Source: Pseudomaricurvus sp050633365 (GTDB lineage Bacteria; Pseudomonadota; Gammaproteobacteria; Pseudomonadales; Cellvibrionaceae). Taken from it: DNA of 64,000 nucleotides. Positions 33,671-43,349 of this stretch are shown in pieces. The stretch is taken from contig JBOEGJ010000007.1 in assembly GCA_050633365.1 (NCBI GenBank), positions 62,001 to 126,000 of the forward strand, read 5' to 3'. The translations under genes and the position numbers were made by a program. Under the pieces are notes generated by a model. It saw only the letters and a list, made by a program, of their open reading frames with translations. It did not search any database and was not told the origin of the DNA. The first letter of the stretch is position 1. The number at the start of each line of letters is the position of its first letter.

Positions 33671-35158
33671 ATGAGTGAAGAATTATTGGTAAACGCCTCT
33701 CCCACTGAAACGCGCACGGCGCTGGTGGAAAACGGCAGTCTGCAGGAAGTCTACATCGAGCGAACCCAGCGCAAAGGCTACGTCGGCCACATCTTTAAGG
33801 GCAAAGTTGTGAGAGTGCTGCCGGGCATGCAGGCGGCGTTTGTCGATATTGGCTTGGAGCGGGCGGGTTTTATTCACGCCGCGGATATCGCGCCACTGGG
33901 CGATGACGGCATGGAAGATCGCAATGCCGAGGTCGAAGATATTCGAAACATCGTCCGCGAGGGCCAGCCGTTAGTGGTGCAGGTGGTTAAAGATCCCATC
34001 GGCACTAAAGGTGCGCGACTCACCACTCATTTGTCGGTGTCCGGGCGATATTTGGTGTATATGCCGCAGACTCGACATATTGGTATCTCGACTCGTATTG
34101 ATGATAGTGCCGAGCGGGATCGGTTGAAGGACTTGGTCGAGAGCTCGGTTAAGACCATCGCCGATAGTGGCGCCGCCGCCGATGGTGGATTCATTATTCG
34201 CACGGTGGCAGAGGGCATTCAGGGCGATGAGCTCTGTGCCGATATCCCTTTCTTATTTCGCCTCTGGCAAGAAGTCGAAGAGCGTATCGCAAGCGCGCCG
34301 GTTCGGACTGTGGTTCACGCCGATTTACCGCTGTTTATGCGTACCTTGCGCGATCTGGTGAAGCCGCGTATCGAAAAAATTCGAGTCGACTCCCGAGAAG
34401 TTCATGGGAAGATGGTTGATTTTGCCAAGCGCTACGCCCCCGAGGTGGCCGAAAAAATCGAACACTATCCTGGCGAGCGTCCGCTGTTTGAACTCTACAG
34501 CGTGGAAGATGAGATTCAAAAAGCACTCGAAACTAAGGTGCAGCTAAAGTCGGGCGGTTATCTGTTGATCGAGCAAACCGAGGCGATGATTACTGTCGAT
34601 GTGAATACCGGAGCGTTTGTCGGGCATCGTAATCTTGAAGAAACTATTTTCAAAACCAACCTTGAGGCGGCCACAGCCATTGCGCGGCAGCTGCGTCTGA
34701 GAAACCTCGGCGGCATTATTATTCTCGATTTCATTGATATGAAAGATGTCGAGCATCAGCGACAAGTGCTGCGTACTCTCGAAAAAATGATGGAGCGAGA
34801 CCACGCTAAGGCCTCGATTACTGGGGTGTCCGAATTGGGTTTAGTGGAAATGACGCGCAAGCGTACCCGAGAGTCCCTTGGGCAGGTGATGTGCGAGCCC
34901 TGCTCTGTGTGCCAGGGGCGCGGTACGTTGAAATCCGCCGAGACCGTTTGCTATGAAATTTTTCGCGAGATTCTCAGAGAGGCTCGAGCTTACAACAATG
35001 AGAAATTCTTAGTGTTGGCCTCCCAGGCAGTCATTGAGCGTCTGCTAGATGAAGAGTCGTCAAACGTTGCTGATCTTGAAGAGTTTATTGATTGCACAAT
35101 TCAATTTCAGGTTGAAGGCATATATAGCCAAGAGCAATACGACATTATTTTGGTATAG
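33671..35158 (+). CDS. rng: Ribonuclease G
   Basis: 495 residues. This endoribonuclease matures the 16S rRNA 5' end and degrades some mRNAs. An S1 domain (about 35-125, YVGHIFKGKVVRVLPGMQAAFVDIG) is followed by the RNase H-like catalytic core with metal-binding Asp in VDVNTGAFVGH and in IIILDFIDM, and the Zn-link cysteines (CEPCSVC). It lacks the long C-terminal scaffold of RNase E. The ATG follows AAAAGGAG with 6-base spacing; the open frame upstream overlaps maf and is not used. Its stop codon directly abuts the yhdP start. Confidence 0.97.
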   Translation: MSEELLVNASPTETRTALVENGSLQEVYIERTQRKGYVGHIFKGKVVRVLPGMQAAFVDIGLERAGFIHAADIAPLGDDGMEDRNAEVEDIRNIVREGQPLVVQVVKDPIGTKGARLTTHLSVSGRYLVYMPQTRHIGISTRIDDSAERDRLKDLVESSVKTIADSGAAADGGFIIRTVAEGIQGDELCADIPFLFRLWQEVEERIASAPVRTVVHADLPLFMRTLRDLVKPRIEKIRVDSREVHGKMVDFAKRYAPEVAEKIEHYPGERPLFELYSVEDEIQKALETKVQLKSGGYLLIEQTEAMITVDVNTGAFVGHRNLEETIFKTNLEAATAIARQLRLRNLGGIIILDFIDMKDVEHQRQVLRTLEKMMERDHAKASITGVSELGLVEMTRKRTRESLGQVMCEPCSVCQGRGTLKSAETVCYEIFREILREARAYNNEKFLVLASQAVIERLLDEESSNVADLEEFIDCTIQFQVEGIYSQEQYDIILV

Positions 35159-38100
35159 ATGATGGTGAGACAGCGCGCCCGCTGGGCCGTAAAAAAGTTC
35201 TGGGGCACGGCGGCGGCTCTGCTGATTATCCTCGCAGTTGTGATCCAGCTTGGACGTTTTGTCTCGCCAATGGTTGCCGAGAATCGCGAGTCTATCGCCG
35301 TTTATTTCTCACAGCAGTTGGGCGTTGAAGTGAGCTTCGGAACGCTTGAGGCGGTATGGGATGGATTGCGTCCAGAGTTGATGATGTCGGACTTTCGTTT
35401 GCATGACGATACCGGCGTCGAAATTGTTTATGTAAAAAATGCAGTTGCGCAAATTGATTTATTGAAGTCCTTGTTGAGCTTCAGCGTTAGGATGTGGAAA
35501 GTTGAGCTGGACGATGTGGAGGTGACACTTTCACAAACCGGTCAGCGTTGGGGTTTGGCCGGGGTCAATGTCGACTCCGATGATAGTGCCAGCAGTGCCG
35601 ATCCCTTGGACGTTTTTTTGATGGGGCGTCTTATTCGGTTTGACAGCATTCGGGTTAACTTCAAGTTCGAAAGCGGTCGTCGTCAGCAAGCGATTTTAAC
35701 CTCGATGCTGCTTCAGAACGATGACAGTTTTCATCGTCTGAATGCGACCATGGCTTCACCCAGCGGCGGTGATTTACTCAAGTTGGTGTATGAAGGGGTC
35801 GGTGACCCTCGCGATTTCGATCAGTTTGTCGGCGATGGTTATCTCGAACTAAATAAATTCCCATTAGAAAATACTGTAGCGCTGATTTCGGAAGAGCTCG
35901 CCGAAAAGCCCGGTATCAAAGGCGGCGATCTCTCCACTAAGTTGTGGGTTCGCTCGCGGCCTGGGCAACCTATGTCGCTATCGGGCGGGTTGGAGTTTCA
36001 GCGCAACGATCCTGCCAATGATGGTTTTCTTCGCTCACTTTCAACCCAAGTTGTTGCAAGCCGTTTGGTGCAAGGTGATTGGCAGTTGTCGCTCACTAAT
36101 GCCGTTGCCGCCTGGGCCGATCGCCAATCGCAAGAACTCAACCTGCGTTTGGCTGCCTCAGACGATATGTGGACTTTGCAGTTGCCAACACTAGATGCTG
36201 GCTATTGGTTGAGCGAAGTTCAAAAGTTCCCGCGGGCGCCACAAATCGTTAAACGAATCTTGGGCGAGTTGGGCGTTAAAGGCCAGCTTGAAAACCTTGC
36301 TGTGAATATTCCTCGCCAAGCGCCAAAAGATTTTAGTCTGGCGGCAAACTTGGTTGATGTGTCGGTGAATGCTTGGAAGGGTGCGCCGCAGATAGCCTCC
36401 CTAACGGGTTATGTTAGCGCCACTGCGTTGTCGGGATTTGTGGAAATTGATAGCCCCGATGCGTTCTATATGCATTACCCAACGGTGTATCAGCAAGGTT
36501 TTCATTTTCGACGCGCTCAAGGGCAGGTAGGTTGGTCGGTAAGCCCAGAAGAGAATCAGGTTTTTGTCAATAGTGGTCACCTGACCATGGAAGGCGAGCT
36601 GGGATTAGTTAATGGTTATTTTTATCTTGATGCTCCGCTAGAGCGAAACACCCGACCGACAGAATTGGTGCTACAGATCGGATTGCAAAATGGCGCGGCC
36701 CTAAGTCACGATGCCTTGGTGCCGTTTGTGGTTCCCGGTTCATTGACTCAATGGTTGGATCAATCCATCGAGGGGGGGCAAGTACCCTCGGGAAGTTTCG
36801 TGATGCAAAGCTACTTTGGTCACAATGCCTCAAACATTCGATCGATTCAGGTGGGGCTCAATCTTGCTGACGCCCAACTGCAATACGATCCCAATTGGCC
36901 CGAAGTGAAAAACTTTGATGGTTACGTGGAAGTTGATTCACCCGAAGTCGATGGTTGGATCGATAGCGGCCATTTCCTCGATACTGAGCTTCTGCCGTCA
37001 TACATACATGTGGAAAACCATCCTAGCGGTAAGGGCTCTGTACTTAGCGTTCAGGCGGCGGTTGCGGGGCAGGCCAGCTCGGGTTTGGCGGTGCTGACGG
37101 ACACTCCGCTGCGGCAAAGTCTCGGTGATACCTTCGCCTCTTGGGATATGCAGGGCAAGCTTCACGCAAGTGTTGATCTCGATATTCCTCTGGCGTCCGG
37201 GCTGGATGGACATCGTCAGCAGGTTGATGTTCGCCTCACCGATGTTGCTCTCGAGATGCGCGATTTAAATTTGAAATTCCAGCAGTTGAACGGTGCTTTG
37301 AGTTTCAACGAGCGAGAGGGTTTATACGCTAAAGAGATGACGGTCAGCTTATGGCAGCAGCCGTTTTCGCTCTCTATTGAATCTAGCGTAAGTGAAAGTC
37401 TAGGTTTATCCACCGACGTTCAATTTGATGGACAACTGGCTTTTTCGGGGTTGGAGCAATGGAGTCGATTGCCGGAGCTGGCATTTGTTGAAGGGGTTTC
37501 CCCAGTCAGTGGCGTGGTCACTATTGGTAAGGATCTACCGTTGGTTGAAGGTGAGCCCGCCGCGGTTATGTTAACGCTGGACTCGACGCTGAGCGGTAGT
37601 CGAGTGAGCTTGCCGCAGCCGTTTGGAAAGAGCAGCGATGAGCATCGCTCTATGGCCGCCCGTATTGCTGTTGCAGAAAAATCGGTGGCCTATGAATTTG
37701 AATACAGCGATCAGGTTATGGTGTCGCTGCTTCAAACTCAGGGGCAGAAGTTAAGCGGGCGAGTCACCCTGAATGACTCTGAATCGCCAGGCTCCGAATC
37801 TATCGTGTCTGAACAGTCTGAACAGTCTGAACAGTCTGAACAGTCTGAACAGTCTGACTCTGAACGAATCGATAATAAACCCGGTATTTGGTTGTCCGGA
37901 GTGGTGGATAGCGTCGATGGTGAGCAATGGTGGCCCGTCATTCAGCGTTACTCGGCGGTCTCCGAGCAGTGGTCACAGAGTTCTGAGGCAGACGCGGGGC
38001 GGCGCTCGAGTTCAGTGCCAGATACTCGGTCAAATATGGATGCCGATGCGGAAACAAAAGCCGCCGCGGTTAAATTTGATCTCGATTTTGAACGTTTCTA

Positions 38101-39304
38101 CTGGGGCGACTTTGCATTAAGTAGTATTCATCTTGGCGGAGGTCAGCAAGCCGATGGCTGGAAAATCACGGTAGATGATGAGATTGTTGCCGGTGAGATT
38201 GTCTTAAAAGATGACAAGCCCGTGGCTCTCAAGGCTGACTACATTCGTTGGCCGGCTGCGCCAACAAGTGTTGTGGATGGGGCAGGCGCTGTTGAGCCAA
38301 CACTCGAGTCGGGCGTAGCAGAAACGCCAGACTCAAATTCAATCGATGATTGGCTCGCTAGCCTCGTGCCCGGTGATCTTATGGCGATGGATGTGGTCAT
38401 CGATGAATTATTGTTAGAGAGGGAGGATTATGGGCGCTGGGCGTTTAAGGTTCGACCTTCTGCAGATTCCATTCGAGTGACCCATATTGACGGTGATATT
38501 CGCGGTATATCGGTGTCGGCGCTTGCGAGTGACTCCGACGGTGCCGAGATGATCTGGTTTCAAGACGGCGCGACTCAACGCTCTGAGTTTCGAGGTCTGC
38601 TGGCGGGGAAAAACCTAGAAGATATTTCCAAGGCTTGGTCTCTACCCACCATGCTCGACAGTAAAAGCGCCACAGTAACTTTAGATCTATCATGGCAGGG
38701 AACTCCGTTGGACTTTGCCCTACTGGGAGCGCAGGGAAATATTGCTTTAAATATTAAGGACGGTCGCTTTTATCGCAGTACCGGTCAGGCAACCAGTGCA
38801 TTGCTGCGACTGGTGGGATTGTTTAATTTCGATAGCTGGGTGCGGCGATTGCAGTTAGATTTCTCTGATGTTTACAAAGGCGGTACGCCTTATGAAGAAA
38901 TCGACGGCGCCATTAAACTCGATGGTGGCATTTTGTATTTGATCGATCCAATAGAAGTGAGTAACACCTCATCGCGTTTACAGATGGGTGGAAAGATCAA
39001 TCTCGAGGATGAAACCTTGGACACCTCTTTGGTGGCAACCTTGCCCGTTGGTGGCAATGTGACACTTATTACGGCATTGGCGGCAGGTTTACCGGCTGCC
39101 GCTGGGGTTTATGCTGTGAGCAAGATCTTTAAGAAGCAGGTGGAGCGCGTGGCAAGCGTCAGCTACAGCGTCAATGGCTCTTGGTCCGAGCCCGAAGTTA
39201 CCTTTGATCGATTATTTGATAATCGCGCTGCAAAAGATGCCTCCAAAGACAGTCGCAAGGATGCCGCCGAGGCGGCCGCTCCAGCACCGGAGCCAAGTCA
39301 GTAG
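35159..39304 (+). CDS. yhdP: YhdP-like AsmA-family envelope protein
   Basis: 1381 residues. One N-terminal membrane helix (about 17-38) anchors a very long beta-rich periplasmic body, with DUF3971 and AsmA-like C-terminal parts (FYRSTGQATSALLRLVGLFNFDSWVRRLQLDFSDV). YhdP, TamB and YdbH carry phospholipids to the outer membrane in E. coli. The start follows the rng stop immediately, so translation is coupled. Residues about 885-899 are five exact Glu-Gln-Ser repeats encoded by a 9-bp tandem repeat, followed by a polar insert that E. coli YhdP is not expected to share. The rng-yhdP order is typical of gammaproteobacteria. Confidence 0.92.
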   Translation: MMVRQRARWAVKKFWGTAAALLIILAVVIQLGRFVSPMVAENRESIAVYFSQQLGVEVSFGTLEAVWDGLRPELMMSDFRLHDDTGVEIVYVKNAVAQIDLLKSLLSFSVRMWKVELDDVEVTLSQTGQRWGLAGVNVDSDDSASSADPLDVFLMGRLIRFDSIRVNFKFESGRRQQAILTSMLLQNDDSFHRLNATMASPSGGDLLKLVYEGVGDPRDFDQFVGDGYLELNKFPLENTVALISEELAEKPGIKGGDLSTKLWVRSRPGQPMSLSGGLEFQRNDPANDGFLRSLSTQVVASRLVQGDWQLSLTNAVAAWADRQSQELNLRLAASDDMWTLQLPTLDAGYWLSEVQKFPRAPQIVKRILGELGVKGQLENLAVNIPRQAPKDFSLAANLVDVSVNAWKGAPQIASLTGYVSATALSGFVEIDSPDAFYMHYPTVYQQGFHFRRAQGQVGWSVSPEENQVFVNSGHLTMEGELGLVNGYFYLDAPLERNTRPTELVLQIGLQNGAALSHDALVPFVVPGSLTQWLDQSIEGGQVPSGSFVMQSYFGHNASNIRSIQVGLNLADAQLQYDPNWPEVKNFDGYVEVDSPEVDGWIDSGHFLDTELLPSYIHVENHPSGKGSVLSVQAAVAGQASSGLAVLTDTPLRQSLGDTFASWDMQGKLHASVDLDIPLASGLDGHRQQVDVRLTDVALEMRDLNLKFQQLNGALSFNEREGLYAKEMTVSLWQQPFSLSIESSVSESLGLSTDVQFDGQLAFSGLEQWSRLPELAFVEGVSPVSGVVTIGKDLPLVEGEPAAVMLTLDSTLSGSRVSLPQPFGKSSDEHRSMAARIAVAEKSVAYEFEYSDQVMVSLLQTQGQKLSGRVTLNDSESPGSESIVSEQSEQSEQSEQSEQSDSERIDNKPGIWLSGVVDSVDGEQWWPVIQRYSAVSEQWSQSSEADAGRRSSSVPDTRSNMDADAETKAAAVKFDLDFERFYWGDFALSSIHLGGGQQADGWKITVDDEIVAGEIVLKDDKPVALKADYIRWPAAPTSVVDGAGAVEPTLESGVAETPDSNSIDDWLASLVPGDLMAMDVVIDELLLEREDYGRWAFKVRPSADSIRVTHIDGDIRGISVSALASDSDGAEMIWFQDGATQRSEFRGLLAGKNLEDISKAWSLPTMLDSKSATVTLDLSWQGTPLDFALLGAQGNIALNIKDGRFYRSTGQATSALLRLVGLFNFDSWVRRLQLDFSDVYKGGTPYEEIDGAIKLDGGILYLIDPIEVSNTSSRLQMGGKINLEDETLDTSLVATLPVGGNVTLITALAAGLPAAAGVYAVSKIFKKQVERVASVSYSVNGSWSEPEVTFDRLFDNRAAKDASKDSRKDAAEAAAPAPEPSQ
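37811..37855 (+). repeat. Five exact copies of a 9-bp in-frame repeat in yhdP
   Basis: GAACAGTCT is repeated five times without mismatch, encoding Glu-Gln-Ser each time. Unit length divisible by three means copy-number change would lengthen or shorten the protein without a frameshift. Exact identity at the DNA level points to recent slippage. Confidence 0.95.
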
Positions 39305-39402
39305 TCCATTTTCCGGATGTGAATATTAAATCGAGGCTCGGGAATCTTTCTTGTCTTTTGGGCTCTAACTCAGCAAGAAGATTTTTTGAGGTTTCCTAGG
39401 AG

Positions 39403-39930
39403 TTGTCTATGTCCGTAAGAGTGAGTCTTGGTGTCGGAGCTGTGATGGCGGTGTTGGCCTTGTTTATTAATGCCGTTGCCGATGAATCCAATACGCCAAT
39501 GAGTATTGATGCTGCGAAATCTGTGATTGCATCGGGTGAGAATTTAAATTCTATTCCAGACGAAACTTGGCGGGCGTTATTGACGCCTGAGCAATATAAG
39601 GTGCTGTGGCAAGCGGGTACTGAACGCCCCTTTACCGGTGAGCTTCTCAAAGAAAAACGTCAAGGTGTGTTTGTGACTTCGGGCTGCGAGATCCCAGTTT
39701 TCAGTTCGAAGCATAAGTACAAGTCAGGTACCGGTTGGCCCAGTTTTTGGGAAGTCATTGATGAGGGAAATGTGATTCTGGAAGAGGATTACAGTTGGTA
39801 CGGCGTTAAGCGAATCGAAGTGAAATCCAAGTGCGGAGAACATCTCGGTCACGTATTTAAGGATGGTCCCAAGCCGACTGGTTTACGTTATTGCATCAAT
39901 TCGGCGGCGTTAAAGTTTATTCCAGACTAA
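39403..39930 (+). CDS. Exported MsrB-like methionine-(R)-sulfoxide reductase
   Basis: 175 residues with an N-terminal signal peptide (about 1-26, LGVGAVMAVLALFINAVA). The MsrB core shows RPFTGELL, SGTGWPSF, HLGHVFKDGPKPTGLRYCINSAALKF, with the catalytic Cys in RYCINS. It should reduce methionine-R-sulfoxide in periplasmic proteins. Each zinc CxxC pair of classical MsrB has lost its first cysteine (TSGC and KSKC instead of CxxC), so a zinc site is not expected. An AsmA-family gene lies 98 bases upstream, so it probably has its own promoter. It is followed by a bidirectional terminator. Confidence 0.88.
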   Translation: MSMSVRVSLGVGAVMAVLALFINAVADESNTPMSIDAAKSVIASGENLNSIPDETWRALLTPEQYKVLWQAGTERPFTGELLKEKRQGVFVTSGCEIPVFSSKHKYKSGTGWPSFWEVIDEGNVILEEDYSWYGVKRIEVKSKCGEHLGHVFKDGPKPTGLRYCINSAALKFIPD

Positions 39931-39953
39931 ATGCGCAATTCAAGCAATCAATC

Positions 39954-40000
39954 AAAAGGCTCATGGATAGGTGACTGATCACTTTGCATGAGCCTTTTTT
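39954..40000. terminator. Bidirectional terminator between msrB and darP
   Basis: 12-bp perfect stem (39954-39965 with 39987-39998), beginning with AAAA and ending with a T-run on the other side, so it can serve both convergent genes. The loop holds a small secondary stem GTGA/TCAC (39971-39974, 39979-39982). Confidence 0.88.
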
Positions 40001-40004
40001 GTAT

Positions 40005-40532
40005 CTATTGGTTTTCAATTAATTCACGAATATAGCGAAAAAGCTTGCGCGAGGCGCTGGGGGGCTTTTGCTGGCTGATTTCTTTTTGGCTATTGCGCAC
40101 TAACTGGCGCAAATGCTGTACCTCGGCTTGATCGAACTCGGCGATAAAATTCTGTAGCGCTTGTTTGTCGTCGCTGAGTAGGCGATCGCGCCACACTTCG
40201 GTCTTGTGCTGAATCTTGGTGTGTTCCTGCCCAATTGACATGATTTTGTTGTAGGCGGCGCGAATGCCCTCGATGTTATCGTCTTGTCGCATTAACTTGC
40301 CGATAAATTGCAACTGACGTCGGCGTCCCTCGCGATGCTTCATGCTGCGAGCTTGGTAAATAGCATCGGCGAGCTCGCCTTCGATGGGAATTCGAGTGAT
40401 GTGCTTCTCGCTGAGCTCAACAATCTTTGTGCCGAGCTCTTGCAGCTCAGTCATTTCTTTTTTGATGTCGCTCTTAGACTTGAAGTCTTCGTCGTCAAAC
40501 TCGTCGTTGGAGATATCGTCAAAATGGGACAT
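40005..40532 (-). CDS. darP: Ribosome biogenesis factor DarP (YjgA, DUF615)
   Basis: 175 residues, highly charged and helical. Family landmarks are the acidic N-terminus, SKSDIKKEMTELQELGTKIVELSEKHITRIP and the HREGRRRQLQFIGKLMR block. DarP associates with pre-50S particles during late large-subunit assembly. It is a single gene on the minus strand, between the terminator and mgtE. Confidence 0.93.
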   Translation of the reverse strand: MSHFDDISNDEFDDEDFKSKSDIKKEMTELQELGTKIVELSEKHITRIPIEGELADAIYQARSMKHREGRRRQLQFIGKLMRQDDNIEGIRAAYNKIMSIGQEHTKIQHKTEVWRDRLLSDDKQALQNFIAEFDQAEVQHLRQLVRNSQKEISQQKPPSASRKLFRYIRELIENQ

Positions 40533-40604
40533 AGGGTGATCCAGTTATAAGGGCTTAATAGTCGGGCGCGATAACCGCGATTGTCTTAGGGGCTAACCAT
40601 TGTC

Positions 40605-41969
40605 TTAAGCATAAAAATAGGTGGCTAAGCCGAGGAAGGCAAAAAAGCCAATGACATCGGTGATGGTGGTTAGGGCAACGCTACCGGCCAACGCCGGATC
40701 AATATTAACGCTGCGCAGCAACATTGGCAGTAGTGCCCCGGCGACCGCCGCCGTGATTAAATTGATGATCATGGCGGCGGCAATGATAACGCCGAGGATC
40801 TGATCGTCAAACCAAAATCCTGCAATAACCCCCATCAGGGCTGCCCATAACAGGCCATTCATCAAGCCCACGCGAAATTCTCTCGACAGTAGCCAGCTGA
40901 TGTTGCTGCGGCCGATTTGACCCAAGGCAATGCCGCGAATTACCACGGTTAGGGTTTGGCTGCCTGCAACCCCGCCCATGCTGGCAACGATTGGCATGAG
41001 TACCGCAAGGGCGACTACTTTATCGATGGTGCCTTGAAAGATATTGATGACCGAAGAGGCAATAATTGCGGTGAGTAAGTTCACACCTAGCCAAATTGCA
41101 CGGCGAGGAGCGGTGCGCATCACCGGTGCGAAGGTGTCTTCTTCTTCATCTAGGCCAGCCATACTCATGAGTGAGTGGTCGGCGTCTTCCCGGATAACAT
41201 CAACTACGTCATCGATGGTGATTCGTCCGACGACGTTGCCGCTGTCATCGATAACCGGGGCCGATACCCAATTGTGTCGCTCAAACAAATTGGCAACTTC
41301 GGTGTCGGACAAGTTGGCCGGAATGGCTTCGACGTCGGTGGTCATAACTTCACGCACGGTAATGTTGGGCGAAGACGTTAGTAGTTTTGAAAGTGGTAGC
41401 AGGCCCACATACTGGCCTTTTCGATTGACGACGATGAGGTTGTCGGTGGAGTCTGGAAGCTCTTCGTGGCGACGCAGATAACGCAAGACAATGTCTAGGG
41501 TTAAGCGCGGGCGAATGGTGATGGTATCAGTATCCATCATGCCGCCGGCGGTGTCTTCGTCGTAGGCGAGTACTTGCTCTACGCGACCGCGATCTTGGGC
41601 GCTCATGGCCGACAGTACTTCGCGGATAACGCGATCGGGAAGCTGTTGCAGTATGTCGGCTAAATCATCTGCGTCCATGCCTTCGGTGATTTCCACCACT
41701 TCCGCGGTGTCCATACGGCGCAGAAATTGACCTTGAATGTCGTCAGAGAGCTCTTGTAGAACATCACCTTCGAGGTCTTTATCAATCAGCCGCCAGAGAA
41801 CTCGGCGAGAAGGTGGTGGAGAGGATTCTAATAAGTGAGCAATTTCTGCCGCTTGCAGGCCGTTGAGCATGCGCCTAGCTTGGATAAAAGTACCGCTGTT
41901 GAGTGCCTCATTGATTTCACCGAGCTGTGCCTGAGTTAGGTCGAGCAATTCGTCGGTGAGTTGTGGCAT
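40605..41969 (-). CDS. mgtE: Magnesium transporter MgtE
   Basis: 454 residues. An N-terminal helical Mg2+-sensing domain (about 20-130) is followed by a CBS pair (about 135-260, DTDTITIRPRLTLDIVLRYLR; VREVMTTDVEAIPANLSDTEVANLF), a plug helix and five transmembrane helices (about 280-450). The pore motif region PIVASMGGVAGSQTLTVVIRGIALGQI is intact. MgtE is a Mg2+-gated channel in the inner membrane. It lies 121 bases after ptsO at the end of the rpoN-linked cluster. Confidence 0.95.
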   Translation of the reverse strand: MPQLTDELLDLTQAQLGEINEALNSGTFIQARRMLNGLQAAEIAHLLESSPPPSRRVLWRLIDKDLEGDVLQELSDDIQGQFLRRMDTAEVVEITEGMDADDLADILQQLPDRVIREVLSAMSAQDRGRVEQVLAYDEDTAGGMMDTDTITIRPRLTLDIVLRYLRRHEELPDSTDNLIVVNRKGQYVGLLPLSKLLTSSPNITVREVMTTDVEAIPANLSDTEVANLFERHNWVSAPVIDDSGNVVGRITIDDVVDVIREDADHSLMSMAGLDEEEDTFAPVMRTAPRRAIWLGVNLLTAIIASSVINIFQGTIDKVVALAVLMPIVASMGGVAGSQTLTVVIRGIALGQIGRSNISWLLSREFRVGLMNGLLWAALMGVIAGFWFDDQILGVIIAAAMIINLITAAVAGALLPMLLRSVNIDPALAGSVALTTITDVIGFFAFLGLATYFYA

Positions 41970-42033
41970 AGGCGCTCTCTTGAGGTGTGGATGTCAGAAA
42001 TGCAGGGCGTTCAATGCCGTGTATTCTAATGGC

Positions 42034-42067
42034 GAAACCGCCGATTTTCCAGAAAATGGGCGGTTTC
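42034..42067. terminator. Hairpin between ptsO and mgtE, possible terminator
   Basis: 9-bp perfect stem GAAACCGCC (42034-42042) with GGCGGTTTC (42059-42067), with an inner TTTT/AAAA pairing. No T-run follows on either strand, so termination strength is doubtful. Confidence 0.45.
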
Positions 42068-42090
42068 ATCGGGCTCATGGGCGTATTTAT

Positions 42091-42360
42091 CTATTCTTCT
42101 TCGTTGAAGCGATTGTCGATCAAGGAGATTATTGCCTGCATGGCCTCTTGCTGATCTCGGCCTTCGATTTCGAGAGCGATTTCAGTGCCTTGGTTGGCTG
42201 CCAGTAGCATGAGTGACATCACGCTTTTGGCGTCGACCATCTTGCCGTTTAAGCCGACTTTGATTTGGCTGGAGTAGCGGCCCGCGGTGCTGGCAAATAG
42301 CGCTGCCGCTCGGGCGTGGAGCCCAAGCTTGTTGATGATGGTGACGGTTTCACTGAGCAT
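42091..42360 (-). CDS. ptsO: Phosphocarrier protein NPr (HPr family)
   Basis: 89 residues. It accepts phosphate from PtsP (EI-Ntr) and passes it to PtsN in the nitrogen-related phosphotransferase system. The phospho-His is His15 in the motif KLGLHARAAA, and DAKSVMSLMLLAA marks the second conserved block. It is the last gene of rpoN-hpf-ptsN-rapZ-ptsO, 14 bases after rapZ. Confidence 0.95.
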   Translation of the reverse strand: MLSETVTIINKLGLHARAAALFASTAGRYSSQIKVGLNGKMVDAKSVMSLMLLAANQGTEIALEIEGRDQQEAMQAIISLIDNRFNEEE

Positions 42361-42374
42361 GCTTGATCCTGCGG

Positions 42375-43238
42375 CTAATTATTATTTTTTTCGAGTTCGC
42401 GATGTCTCACCTGAGTGTTTTGGTAGTCGGGTTTAAAGGCTTTGTAGAGCCGTTCACTCAAATAGACCGATCGATGCTGGCCTCCGGTGCAACCGATAGC
42501 GACGGTGAGATAGCTGCGGTTGTTGGCACTAAACTTTGGCAGCCAGCGTTTGAGGTAGTGTGAAATATCGTCAAACATGTCATTGACGTCTTCTTGCCCT
42601 TCGAGAAAGTCGATGACGGGTTGATCTTGGCCGCTGAAGCTACGCAGGTGTGGCTTCCAGTAGGGGTTGGGTAGGCATCTCACGTCGAAGACAAGGTCCA
42701 CATCCACAGGAATGCCGCGCTTAAAGCCAAAAGATTGAAACTGCAGGGCCATGCCCGGGGCTTCGTGCCCGACAATCCTTTGTTTTATCAGATCTCGCAG
42801 CTGGTGCAGGGTGAGGCTACTGGTATCGATGGTGAGATCGGCGGAGTCGGCAATGGGCTCTAGATATTGCCGTTCGAGGGCGATGGCTTCTTTTAAGTCG
42901 GTGGTTTGGCCGCTGAGTGGGTGCTTGCGTCGAGTTTCGCTGAAGCGCTGTATCAGAATCGGGCTGCGGGCATCGAGAAACAAAATCTCAGTCTTGAGGC
43001 CTGGTATTTTGGCTTGGGACAACAGCTCGGGAAACTGCTGTAGCTCTTGCCAGGTGTTTCGCGCGTCAATACTGACGGCGAAGGACTGGCTCTGGGGATG
43101 CTGGTCGAGCTGCTGAACCAGTGCCGGCAGCAAGGTAGCGGGTAGGTTGTCTATGCAAGTAAAGCCCACATCTTCGAGTACGTGTAAGGCTGTGCTTTTA
43201 CCTGAGCCAGATCGACCACTGATGACCACTAATCGCAT
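42375..43238 (-). CDS. rapZ: RNase adapter protein RapZ
   Basis: 287 residues. The N-terminal P-loop is GRSGSGKST (8-16). The C-terminal half carries the conserved SFGFKRGIPVDVDLVFDVRCLPNPYW, VAIGCTGGQHRSVYLSERL. In E. coli RapZ guides RNase E to the GlmZ small RNA and so controls glucosamine-6-phosphate synthase in response to envelope precursor level. Whether the sRNA partners exist here is unknown. It lies between ptsN and ptsO. Confidence 0.95.
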   Translation of the reverse strand: MRLVVISGRSGSGKSTALHVLEDVGFTCIDNLPATLLPALVQQLDQHPQSQSFAVSIDARNTWQELQQFPELLSQAKIPGLKTEILFLDARSPILIQRFSETRRKHPLSGQTTDLKEAIALERQYLEPIADSADLTIDTSSLTLHQLRDLIKQRIVGHEAPGMALQFQSFGFKRGIPVDVDLVFDVRCLPNPYWKPHLRSFSGQDQPVIDFLEGQEDVNDMFDDISHYLKRWLPKFSANNRSYLTVAIGCTGGQHRSVYLSERLYKAFKPDYQNTQVRHRELEKNNN

Positions 43239-43349
43239 AACATGCCTTGCCTGTCTGAGTAATAGCGTTAAAGGTACCTTATTTCAGTGCGATTACAAAA
43301 TTATGGCAGTTTAGACTTTCAGCGTAAGCTGCTGATTTTATAAGTGCTT

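Noticed and set aside
37811..37855. Tandem repeat considered as a CRISPR-like array
   Set aside because: The units are contiguous 9-mers without spacers and lie inside a coding frame.
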